Assembly: GCA_037127255.1 (NCBI GenBank)
Contig: JBANSL010000006.1
Span: 86,724,107-86,788,106, forward strand
DNA from: Persicaria tinctoria
Taxonomy: Eukaryota; Streptophyta; Magnoliopsida; Caryophyllales; Polygonaceae
DNA: 64,000 bases
Direction: 5' to 3'
Positions 45,201-55,861 of the stretch are shown here, in pieces (the stretch's first letter is position 1; the number at the start of each line of letters is the position of its first letter). The position numbers and the translations under genes are program-made. Below the pieces are notes generated by a model that was given only the letters and a program-made list of their open reading frames with translations, was not told where the DNA came from and searched no databases.

Positions 45201-45613
45201 TCCGATCATGGCCGAGGTGTTTGCCACGCTTCACCAGCGTCCTTTGGTGATTTTGTCACAAATGATGCCTATGTTATGCCTACCTCTGTACGCCACCGGT
45301 GGCCCGTCAGTACCGACCTATGAGGAGCTTGATGGAATAGCTTTAGTCGGCAACAGCAACCATTTCGTTCCGGTATGTTTCGTATTTCATATTCATTAAT
45401 TTGTTACTGTTTTGTTTCTCTTTTCTAACATCAATATTAACCTTTTATTCACAGATTTGGTTGTTGCCTGGTTCACCTCTTCCTCCAGTCTACGTCACAT
45501 GGACACGGAATCACGATCGCACTGTCGACGGTTGGGACGAGCAGTTTGCAGCGAGGATTGCAAGATATAGAGCTTACCGTCGTCGTGATGGTGGCCGTCC
45601 CCTACCGTATTAG
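42202..45613 (+). pseudogene. FAR1/MULE-type transposase fused to an OTU protease domain, one in-frame TGA
   Basis: Five exons by eye: 42202-42300, 42491-43296, 43371-43874, 43965-45372 and 45455-45613, all GT-AG and in phase, 991 codons. Residues about 64-180 form a FAR1-like zinc module (LLLACEKY, EGCPFALSG, HGKHNHLL). The MULE DDE domain has LVDSTYRTN (D295), VIVTDRELG (D357), MLCTVHVLRRC and TNRVEAAHS (E472). After a charged tail comes an in-frame TGA (44665-44667, about codon 704), followed in the same frame by an Arg-Gly-rich linker. An OTU cysteine-protease domain then follows: GDGHCGYRSLA (D817, C820) and GNSNHFVP (H936). The TGA sits in GSA*GRGRGRG and probably arose from CGA. Whether the TGA is read through or inactivating is open. 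The third intron is 90 bp without stops, so its removal is inferred from the family. Confidence 0.88.
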
Positions 45614-45874
45614 AATTTCCCACTTTCTGATGTCATTTCTCGAACTTCATATGTTCAATTGGGTTGTATCTTTGTCTATTCCATTTCACAACCGAACTCC
45701 ATATCGCACTTTCTTTTTATTAATTTTTCTTTTCAATTGAACATATGATTTTTCCAGATCACGACGTTTATTAAAAGTTCATTCCACTGTAGAAGAATAT
45801 AACATTGCAGATGTCCATGGATTGTACAAGTTCATCCCATGGCTTGTACGATATATCCCTTAGTGTCGGCAAAT

Positions 45875-46139
45875 ACCGCATTCCCATGCGGTGTGATTCG
45901 GCTCCTATCGGTCCCCTCAGCTGCTCCGAATAGTTTCGCCCAAATCGGGTTATCCGATACCTACCGCATGGGTATGCGGTGCGGTTAGAACGGAACGGGG
46001 AAGCATACCGCATGTATACGCGGTATATATCTATACGGAGGCTAGTACCGCATGGGGAAGCGGTGATTAACCCCATGTATAAGCGGTAGTACGTTGACCG
46101 CCATTAGAGGGTCATTATCTCACCGCATCCCTATGCGGT
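45875..46139. promoter_or_regulatory. Palindrome cluster C5 at the right end of the cassette
   Basis: Six ACCGC-N8-GCGGT variants (45875-45892, 45963-45980, about 46006-46023, about 46047-46064, about 46071-46088 and 46122-46139). It follows the OTU exon. No cassette gene lies to its right, so it may be the subterminal region of the element. Confidence 0.75.
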
Positions 46140-46572
46140 GATTAGTGGTGGAAATAGTAAAAATTAGCGGTGTAGATAACGTTTCCGATTCTGAATGTGG
46201 TTTGGTCCTTATCTAGTTAACAAACTATGAACCACGTGATTGCACCCGTACACATGTATCTGGACGTTTCCAGGCGTGGGCCCGTTTGAATGGGTACGGG
46301 CCGTAGGGGCCCATGTAATCCTCATAAACCCAAACCCTGCAACGCCCCCTCACAGTTATGAATTGAAATCTCTCCCTCCCATCCTGTCCTCTCCTCCCAG
46401 TACATATTTGGCTATATAATTAGGCTAGGCGCCGCCGCGCCTGCTACCGACACCTTCCCACGCGCACTCTGACGAAGAAAATCGAAAAAAGAAAACAACC
46501 ACAACAACAGTGCAACACCCGGCCTCCAATTCCAAAGGAAGTACGTAGCTAGCTAGAGGCTCTGCGCAAGCA
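46140..46572 (+). promoter_or_regulatory. Presumed QNG1 promoter and leader
   Basis: Between the last palindrome and the QNG1 ATG. It contains a TATATAA-like stretch (GGCTATATAATTAGG, about 46409-46423) roughly 155 bases before the ATG, then a leader rich in CAACAAC. If the cassette is mobile, its insertion lies within about 430 bp of this gene and could affect its expression. Confidence 0.5.
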
Positions 46573-48708
46573 ATGGAGGAGGTCAGAGAAAGCTGTGCCT
46601 GGGTCGCCTCTCACTCATCCCACGTCTTCGTCGATTCTTCCGGTTTCTTCTTCCTTCTTCATTGATCTGTTCCTTGTTTTGATTCCGAATATATTGTGAA
46701 TTGGGATTGTAAAGCCAGCGCCTTTTTTTGGATTTAGTTTGATTTCCTATCTGTAAATTGTAGGGATTGAGAAAGCGGTTGATTCCATAAAGGAGATTCC
46801 CAAGGTTCATTGGGATTTCGAAGGCATTCACTATTTCGACGGAGGCCCCCTCACCGTTCAGTATTTGTTCGTCTTGGACGCCCTCAACTTCTGCTTCTGG
46901 CCTGGTAAGTCGTATCTCTCTCTTCTTATTCTTCATATATCCTTAATTATTTCACCTATTTCCGTATGTATGAGTTATTTAATTGTTTCGGAATTGGTAC
47001 CAAATTTCAATATTCACCAAGTATTTATTTCAAGTTTTGGTATGTTTAATTGGATGGATGATGTGCGGTAGTTGGATTCGTCACTTACGATGAGCTTGTT
47101 TGTTGTCTGTCTGTTAATTTGCTTGTGAGAATCGATTACATTTTTCGCTGTGTATGTTTATGGATGTTGAAATGTTTTTGTGTCTCACATTTATTTATAG
47201 GGACACGAGATTGTTTTTGTGTCACACATTTTTCGCGCGCACACGAGATTTATTTCTCCGAGTTTATCCGTTTTTAAAAACTGTTTCCGGAATTTTTCGC
47301 CCTCTCTGATTTGCACATTCAGGAGCGTGTTAGTCTTCTTTAAAACCGACGTCTTCCTCTTCATATCTCACCCATTTTCAGAAAACCTTCTTTCTCTCTT
47401 TCACCTTAGTTTCGTGATTCCAAACATTTGTTTTCGGGTGGACGATTATGATGGTGTGCTGTGTAACCTTGGGGCGAATCCATTTCGACTTGCACCACAG
47501 TCGAGGCAAATTCGCTTCTAAGACAGTGAATTTTGCGCTTTTTCTGGGTTTTCATTCTCGCTTTTTCCGACGATTTTCCTTGGCCTTTCCCAACGGCCCT
47601 ACATTTTGCACTAACACTTTGTCCACTCATGAATGAATTTGTTTTGCTTATACGTTGTTGGTAGATGAGGAGCTCAACTATGATCACTTGGCACTGGGTC
47701 TGAAGAAAGCTTTAGATCATGACAAGACCGTCTTTGATGCTGATCGTCTGCAAAAGTACACTGGTATCGATCGATCTGTCTGGTTTCCTAGTGTTACTTT
47801 TTTGTTGCTTAGAGCCTTGATAGATTGATATTGATAGAGCGGAATTTAATTCTGAGCACGTACATGTTCTAGGCCCTGAGCTGCAAGAACTCTTAAAATG
47901 GCCTCGCCCACTGCCACTAGAGGATGAACGCGTTCGTCTCTTGCACGAGGTGAGAGGTGACCATCTAGATTCTGCTTTTTCCTGATAATTGAGCTGCTTA
48001 ATTAATCGATCTGGTTTAGGTTGGGCGGGAATTGGAGAAGAATTTTGATGGGAAAGCATCCAATCTAGTGGAGTCGTGCAACAAATCAGCTGCTAAACTC
48101 GTAGGACTCGTTACACGACACTTTCCTGGTACGTCCATCTTTACATGCCTGTATATCGATTTGAGGGATCTACTACTACTAGGCGATCGAGTTCCAAACT
48201 ACCGAGTATATATTTAATTTAATTAAGATGCATGTGTATATATGTAGGTTGTTTGTTGTAAAATATATAATATTTTTTTTTTTTAGGGTTCAGGGACCAC
48301 TCGTTGTACAAAGGCCACCAGGTATTCCTGTACAAAAGAGCTCAGATATTTACAGCGGACTTGTGGGGAGCATTTGGCGGGCAAGGCTACGGCGACTTCA
48401 ATGACATAAGCTCAATCACCATGTTTGCTGACTACATTGTCCCAGCCGTTCTCCAGGATCTCGGGGTGCTCAAATATAGCCATTCCTTGGGCAGCATCAT
48501 CCAGTCTAACCATGAAATACGCCCCGGCAGCGAGGAGGAAGTCGAACTGCGTGCTTGCACTATCTACGCTGTCGAGAAAATCAGGGATCTCTTCCGTATC
48601 AAGACTGGAAAACAGGTGCTAAGTGTCGAGCTGGATCTCTGGCTATGGTCATACGGTGTCAAGGCGCCTTCTCTACAACACCACCGCACTCTTTCCATTT
48701 ACTACTGA
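46573..48708 (+). CDS. QNG1: Queuosine 5'-phosphate N-glycosidase (queuosine salvage protein, DUF2419)
   Basis: Six coding exons: 46573-46642, 46764-46904, 47665-47763, 47873-47949, 48020-48128 and 48287-48708, all GT-AG and in phase, 305 aa. Family signatures: KVHWDFEGIHYFDGGPLTVQ, LDALNFCFWPDEELNYDHLA, GFRDHSLYKGHQVFLYKRAQI, ITMFADYIVP and the C-terminal HHRTLSIYY. The enzyme releases queuine from queuosine 5'-phosphate so that eukaryotes, which cannot make queuine, can insert it at the wobble base of certain tRNAs. The human counterpart was C9orf64. The start is the first ATG and gives the usual N-terminus. No frame damage is seen. Confidence 0.95.
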
Positions 48709-49038
48709 TGACACCGAGTCATCGAGAAAGCTATAGCTATATGACAACAGCTTCCCAGTTTTGTTCGCGTTCAAAATCTTTTTTTTTTTTTACTCTTTTT
48801 TTTTCCCGACTTTTACATGGATTATCAGATGAATTCTGGATCCTTTATATGGACCTCATTTCACCTTTGCTTGCCGCACGCCAACCACCGAAACTACTTT
48901 TTCGATCACCTTAATTTACTTGTTAGCTTAGATCCCAGATTTTTTTTCAAAATATTCACAAATAAATAAATAATTACGAAAATATTTACTATTTTTAAAC
49001 ATTTTTAAAAATATTCATTTTTTGCAGAGCCGTCAGAA
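48709..49038 (+). other. QNG1 3' flank
   Basis: T-rich runs (about 48778-48800) and AT-rich DNA, probably 3' UTR and terminator region. No gene is recognised. Confidence 0.4.
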
Positions 49039-49295
49039 CAACGCGGTTTCAATCTGTGTTTTATGTGTAAAATCTTAAATTCCATTGGCGCCCGGGAGAG
49101 ATTTGAAAATTGACAAAGAAACGCAGTCTGATAATCGCATTTCTGTGTCAACTTTCCACATGGCAACACAATCGACGACAGGCGCTGATGTGGCACAGAG
49201 AATGCAAAAAAGTCAAAGATTCTCAATGAGAAACGCGGTTTGGGTGTGCGTATTACCTGTGACATTTAATGAAACGCGTATTTAAACTGCGTTTT
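49039..49295. promoter_or_regulatory. Four 23-24-bp imperfect palindromes with half-site AAACGC
   Basis: Sites at 49039-49062, 49119-49142, 49231-49254 and 49272-49295. Each begins (A)AACGC and ends with a GCGTTT-like half (GTGTTT, GCATTT, GCGTATT, GCGTTT), with nearly constant length. They stand upstream of a transposon-derived plant-mobile-domain gene. From 49296 to 50155 is leader-like DNA (49316-49512) and AT-rich DNA without a recognised gene. Confidence 0.6.
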
Positions 49296-50155
49296 TAGTT
49301 CAAGATGAAACCCTATTGAAACCGGCCTCCTACCCACCATTTATTTCATCTTCATCGGCTTCGGTTGTCTTCAACCTTCAGCCATCCTCATCCAACGACA
49401 GTTTTCTTCGATTGCTTCATCCAGGCGATCCCCATCCTCATCTTTATCATCATCTTCAACCAACGGCGACTGGATCCTTCGTCATCTGTTCATCTCGTCA
49501 TCCCCTCGTCTAAAACAGACAAAGGTTAGTTTTTTTTGGTTTTTTTAAATTCGGGTTTTTACTGCAGCCATGACATTTGAATGTTGTAGAGTTCTATGTT
49601 GTGAGGGAAGATTAGTATAGATATGAAATTATGAGTTGAAACGAATATATTTTTTTATTAATTTCGGTTGTTTCAATTGATTTTGTAGAGGAGAAATGAT
49701 GATGGGTGATTATACATGAAATTGTAAAAATATATTTTTAAAAAAGATGTCAATAAGTTAATAAGTTTAGATTTTTAAAAATATTTTTTCATGGTGTATT
49801 ATATACTGAAGTTAATAAGTTTAGATTCACAACATATTTTTTATAATATACAAAAGATGTTAATAATTTAAGAAGTTTAGATTTTTATAGTGCATTATAT
49901 ATTAAGTTAATAAGTTTACATTCACAAATTAGAAGGAGAAGATATTTGAATTAGCGGAAAAAAATAGGAGCGTAGAATTTAATTATCATACAGTAACAAG
50001 AGAAGATATTGTATGTGATTGTAGGAGAATATAATTTAATTAGAACTGAAGTGATTGTAGGAAAATAGATTTTAAATAAGATATAGTAATTTAGATTCAG
50101 AACCCTTTTTTCTGTAAGTTTGAAAAAAATACTTTCTTTCTGTTGGGGAGTTAAA

Positions 50156-50720
50156 ATGGAAATGCAACTGAATCCTGGACCGCTCAACAACGAGGTGCTC
50201 CACAGACAACATCTCCACAGGTCAACTGATGTATGGACTTGCCAGGAATATGTAAGTACATACTATTTTCACCAAGTGGTAAAAGTAAATTGAATGGAAC
50301 ATAAAGATCGGATACCTAATGTTTGTAAGTGTTATATTTGCAGACGGATGGTGTTATCCAACATAGGATGCACTTGCAAAAGTTTGGGAGAGATCTAGCA
50401 GCCGGCTCGCGAGTTGTGCACTATATACAATTGGTCGGATTCCACTGTATATAAAAGCTTGGGTCCACGTTCAAGATAGACAATGAATTAACGACAAGTT
50501 TAATAGAGGGATGGAGACATGAGACCCATACCTTTCACTTGAACGTTGAGGAGGCGACAATCACGCTCCAAGATGTGTCAGTTCTATTGGGTATGCGTGT
50601 TGATGGTCTTGGAGTTACTGGTTCTCCATTTTACGATTGGTCAACCATTGCAGAAATATTGCTTGTGCAACGACCTCCGACGAATCAGATTAGGGGATCT
50701 TCGGTTAAGGTGGCCTAGCT
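50156..50720 (+). pseudogene. Plant mobile domain (PMD / MAIN-like) gene fragment
   Basis: Exon 1 50156-50251 (MEMQLNPGPLNNEVLHRQHL...WTCQEY), an intron, and exon 2 from 50344. The PMD consensus is clear: [36 protein letters not shown] and [14 protein letters not shown]. An in-frame TAA inside the FHCI*KLGS stretch (about 50454) and early loss of the C-terminal part make it a pseudogene. PMD proteins are encoded by plant transposons and by host MAIN/MAIL genes; the surrounding repeats favour a transposon origin. Confidence 0.85.
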
Positions 50721-50784
50721 ACGACAGCTGCTTCAGATGCCCTTACCAGACGATGCTGAGGAACATGTCATTCAGTGCCAACCA

Positions 50785-51000
50785 CCGTACATAAAACAAC
50801 ACATATTGAGTTCATCACACCTTCATAGATAAAACAACACGACTTAAAAGTTCATCACACCACCATACATAAAACATGTCGACGAAGTTCATCCAACTAA
50901 AGTACATAAAACACATAATAAGTTCATCAAGCCACCATACATGAAACATCTCCAAGCAGTTCATCAAACTATAGTACATAAAACGCATAATAAGGATGAC
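50785..51000. repeat. Short tandem repeats, ~55-bp unit
   Basis: Four to five diverged units with AGTTCATCA..CCACCATACATAAAACA and ACTA.AGTACATAAAACACATAATAAG. They immediately follow the PMD fragment. From 51001 to 51150 is unassigned DNA with an overall coding-like composition but no recognised domain. Confidence 0.7.
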
Positions 51001-51150
51001 ACCACCACCAAAAGAACAACAGCACAGTGCTCGACAGCTGAGACTCAACGCTCATGAGCCTGATGGACCTGCACGAGTCGGGCAAGATCGTCTGTTGTGC
51101 CCATGACCTCGACATTTTCCAAAACGCACTTGACCTGGGACCCCTGTGTA

Positions 51151-52897
51151 AAGACCGGAATTTAATTAATATTTATAAAATATCCGTAGTATAATCCGAA
51201 TATTGTTCTCCCTTATGATTATGAAAACCCGAAAAATTTAAAATTTTATGGATGACTTTACATTGGTTTAAGTCGGGATTTTATGAAGGAAATACATTCC
51301 CGAGCCACCTTTTCTCGTCTTTTATGAACTTAACAGATTTTAACGCGTCACGAGATCGGGTTTTACGTTGTGCTAATAGGCCAGCCGCCTCATCCACCCA
51401 AATTGCCCAACATTGAGCCACCAACCCTTGACTTGTGGCTTGCTTGTGAATGTAGACATTCAACCACTCCCATATCTTCATCCCATCACCTCTCATGCTT
51501 TGACTAAAGCCAAACCTACTCCCTCCCTTTATAAATATGATCTAAGGCTCATTTGGGACTCATTCACAAAGGGCCAGCGGTCCCTAGGAGAGAGAACCAA
51601 GAGAGAAAGAGAGCCTACTCCATTCTTGGTCCATTTTGGACCGCCTTCAAAGCAAAATACATATCTCCCTCATTACTCATCTAAATTGAGCAAACTCGGT
51701 GGCCATGGATCCGTCTTGAACCTAGCTTTCTATAAATTTCTCAAACACAAAAATCCAAGGTCGTTTTCCCCGCCAAAAGCGTCCATCTTTGGAGCTGCAG
51801 AAAACTGTTTTTGAAGGGTCTTGAAAGTTTGACTTGATTTCTTGGTAGGAACCCTTCTTTTCTTTAAAAAACGAGTTCCAACATATGTTATAACTCCTTT
51901 TCTTCAACTTTTAGTAATAATATAAATCATGTTTTAGGATTTTTGGTGACAAAATGGCAAGGTGTTTGGAAGGTGCTCTGAAGGACTCCCGAGGGTGTTC
52001 TTGAGTCGTTTGAATGGGATTCATCGAAGGTAATCCCTCATCCGTCTCCCCCTCTCTAGGAATAGATCTTGTGTTCATGGACATGTTGTCTAACCTCCCT
52101 TTAAAATTTAGGGAGATCCAACGGTTGGATCAAGGGTTATTATAATATTAGTAACCAGTGTTTATAATGACTCGATTAAAAAACTTGGTTAAAGGAATAC
52201 TAAGAATATGGTTAAATATATGATGGCATAACCGAAACTTAGAGCATATAAAATACAGAAATGAAGTATACCCATAACTTGGCTTATGATCCGATAAGAA
52301 GAAAATCGATTATGTGATAATATGATATAGATTATAACTAGTTAAGACCGGATCACTTAACCGAAGTGCATAATCTATAGAATCGTGAACCTCATGTGGA
52401 TGTATGTTGATTATTAGGTTGGGCACCATGCATTAGAATACCACCTAATGAGAGCTTAATGAAATTACTAGGCTCTCGTTGATTGGATCATTGGTTGCGC
52501 ATTTTATTTCTTGCTTATTCTTCGGACTCCAGGTAAGTCTCCTGGACTTACTCATGATGGATTTATGTGATAATCTTTGTCTTATCGAGAGTCTTCATGC
52601 ATCACGCGACCTAGTAATATGTTTAGGAATATAAACCGGTAATATGACGTAGGATGAACTTAGTAAATCCAACAAGTCATATGTATGCTATATGTCTATG
52701 ATAGGACCGCCGTCAAAATCTAAATAGATGACTTCTACTAGTTGGAACAAGAATGAAATGATGAAATACTTATGACGAGGAAGAATGAGTATGTTTGAGA
52801 AGGATGAGTACGTTTGAGAAGATATTATGATACCAAGGTGATGATGATGATGATTACGATGATTACGATGATGATACGGGCCCTTGTGTGTTTATTT

Positions 52898-52974
<77 letters not shown>

Positions 52975-53400
52975 ATACACTTGCTTATGTGTTACATTTT
53001 AACATTCATGTAGTTTAAGTATGCCTCTTTATATGGCATTAAGTGTGCATATTTTCGATGATTGACACCGATTTATTTCTTGTTTTTCAATTCAGGTACA
53101 CCTTACCCGATATGACTTACTTATGTGGATGGTTGTCGGGACACACCTTTTGGGACGATTAGAGCGAGTGAGGCATGACTCACGCACTCTTTACTTTCTC
53201 GCTTACTTTGATTTGTTTTGACCCGGCTATGCCGTGGCGACTTTGATGTACGTTATTTCCGCACTTTATATTTCCGACTTGAAAATCATTTACATGATAG
53301 TACCTAAGACAGGTGAACGCCTTCAACGGGCGCGTGCATTTCTAGGGGTTCGAAATCCCCTCTTTCGAAAACCATCGCTTCCGCTAAAAACCAAATAACT
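51151..53400 (+). mobile_element. LTR-type repeat, probable gypsy LTR
   Basis: Starts TGTAAAGACCGGAATTTAATT, an LTR-like opening (a related TTTAAAGACCGGAATTT occurs at 11538). It includes leader-like DNA around 51500-51700 and CACACCTTTTGGGACG...GCCGTGGCGACTTTGATGTA near 53140-53260, typical of gypsy LTR interiors. No coding domains. The exact end and TSD were not found. Confidence 0.45.
52899..52972. repeat. (AT)n microsatellite
   Basis: About 74 bases of uninterrupted AT repeat inside the LTR-like region. Confidence 0.97.
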
Positions 53401-54985
53401 TAACTAAATAACTCGTACTCGGTCGTAAGATCTAAAGCTCGCGGAAGAATTCAAAACTCTTCTATAATGTTCCCCAAATAATCGGATCATCCGAACCTTA
53501 TAAATCCTCTAAGTGGATTTTGTAACACCCCTTCTTAATGCACTGAAGAAATGTTGCAGCGCCAGCAATTACGCAGACTTTAATGTCTTTGTAACCGCCT
53601 TAGGCTTATAGGGACATGCAACCATGCTCCCATAAATAAGATGATAGCATACAAATTTTAAATCAGCGGAAGACTTAAATATAAAGTAACATTCTAAAAT
53701 AAATTAAGTTACCCAAACAAGGGGTCCAAATACAATAACCGAAATAAGGAAATAGTAGCAGCGGAATGAATAAAACAACTCCCAAAATTCTAAAAGTTTG
53801 TAACTTAATTCAAAACACAATTAAACTGAAAAAAACCAATGAAATCCTTTATTCTTCAGCGCCTCAAAACTGTTTACCTAAACCCACGGATCAACGACTG
53901 AGGTATAGTATGCAAACCAGGGACCCCAGCCGTCCAAGGGAAGAAAAATAGGACGGTTAGTCTTTTTACGACTAGCAAGTAGCAGAAAGTAAAATGTCTA
54001 AGACTCCGTCTACCACCCATTGACCATAAAAGAGTATTGGTGATTGTAGACTAAAATATAAATTAGGAGTAAATATTTATGTGGAACCTGACTCGTTTGA
54101 ATAAATTAAAATAAAATAAAATAACAGGATGATCCAAAAGGACCGAGTGGCTGAATGGGATGCGGGTCCGAAGACCCTCAGGAATCATATTCCGAGTACG
54201 GAAATAATATGATATAAATTCACTGAAAATGGGTCACCTATTTATACCATAATGTACATCACGATAACAATAATAATAATAATAGTGCAATTATACACAA
54301 CATTATTATTTACTTAGGACAAGTGATACCGGTCTTGGCCGCATATAACGGGCAGACAACCTACTACCCTTAGGTAGTGTACCCATTCGAGAGATTTGCA
54401 ATTTCGAAGGGGCATCTCATGAGACGTTTATAGAGAAAGATATACTCAAACTTGACCTAACTTTACCATTTTTCATTTATTTAACACGACTCAACAATAA
54501 TAATACTGCAATAGTAACACACAATAACATTAATTCACAATTCCATCCTATGTGACCACAAAAGACATGTTGTGCACTTTAAAACTATAAGGTGCACGAA
54601 TGAAAATCACTGAAAAGCATGGATATTCAAAACCAATAATATACCATACTTAACTAGCATGAAGGAAACAAAATGAACAAATCATGCTTTTAGGAAGTTC
54701 GGGTATTTAATATAATTTTCTCAAATAACAGGATCAAATTATAATTACCCGAGTTGTCATGCTATGTGAGATTAAGGAGTTGATAAATAGCAACAAACTG
54801 ATCTTACTTGCATATTTATCACAAATTCATAGCATGGAGTAAAAGACACGAAAGACAACACAATATTTGAAAAAGGCACAAAATTGCAAAAATGCACTAA
54901 TTGAACCAAACTACTTGCCTTAATATGACGGATTTGGCACCAACGGATTGAAGTTCCCAAGTAACGTACGCTAAGCACCTATACG

Positions 54986-55683
54986 TAGGGGTGGGCACAA
55001 ATCCCGCAAATCCCGTCCCGTCCCGCATCCCGTCCCGATCCCGGTGGGATTTAGGGAAATTTTTTTTAATCCCGTCCCGATCCCATCCCGTAAAAATTAC
55101 GCGGGACGGGATGCGGGACAAAGAGTTCGTATCCCGCAAATCCCGTCCCGTCCCGCACATATATAAAATTATATATTTATATTTATTTAAATGTATAAGA
55201 ATATATTTATATTATACCTTAATATTTATTTAAATCCAAATTTAAAATAATAATTAAACATTAAAAATATATAAGAAATTAAAAAAAGAGTTACCGTTGC
55301 ACTAATTAACTTGGCAGTGGTTTCTCCAAAAAAAAAACTGGGCAGAGGTTACTGATTATGTACTATAGTATACTTTAATTTGTACTGTAATATATTATTG
55401 TTAGTCTACGGTATATATGTAATATACTTGCTAATCTACTGGAGAACTTGCTAGTCTTATGTATGTAATATTACTAATATATACTCTAAATTTGTAATAA
55501 TTCTCTAAGTTAATTGGGTTATTTTTTATTTTCTTAATTAACGAGGGACAAATCCCGTCCCGTCCCGTGAGGGATAAGACCCGGCGGGATTTGAAAAAAA
55601 AAAAATCAATCCCGTCCCGCAAAAAATACGAGGGACGGGATGCGGGATTACCCCAATCCCGTCCCGTCCCATGCCCGCCCCTA
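54986..55683. mobile_element. hAT MITE with perfect 8-bp TSD CCTATACG
   Basis: 698 bp, ends TAGGGGTGGGC...GCCCGCCCCTA (one mismatch within 11), with CCTATACG on both sides (54978-54985 and 55684-55691). Subterminal regions are strings of CCCGTCCCG and CGGGACGGGATGCGGG words. AT-rich centre, no coding. Confidence 0.93.
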
Positions 55684-55748
55684 CCTATACGATTCAAACG
55701 AGGTCGCATAAGGACGTTTAACCCATAAACCCACCGGATACCTTAGTT

Positions 55749-55752
<4 letters not shown>

Positions 55753-55845
<93 letters not shown>

Positions 55846-55861
55846 TATAAATATATATATA
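55753..55861. repeat. (AT)n microsatellite
   Basis: About 80 bases of perfect AT repeat, then an imperfect extension. Confidence 0.95.

Larger units (their letters stand above)
38276..46140. mobile_element. Multigene Mutator-like cassette with ACCGC-N8-GCGGT palindromes
   Basis: GC-richer block of about 7.9 kb. It holds a transposase-OTU gene, a B3 gene, three paralogous CxCxH genes, two structured hairpins and five palindrome clusters. It is bordered by unassigned DNA on the left and the QNG1 promoter on the right. The shared palindromes, the compact layout and the transposase gene argue for one mobile element with accessory genes. I could not find convincing terminal inverted repeats or a target-site duplication, so the borders are approximate and it may be a TIR-less Mutator type. 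Confidence 0.6.

Noticed and set aside
38735..46139. CRISPR-like array reading of the palindromes
   Set aside because: Plant nuclear DNA, no regular spacers between repeats, no cas genes; sites are clustered by gene starts instead.
38213..46213. GATAAGGAC at 38213-38221 and its reverse complement at 46205-46213 as terminal inverted repeats of the cassette
   Set aside because: Only nine bases match, the sequence further inside diverges, and no target-site duplication flanks them. It may be chance.
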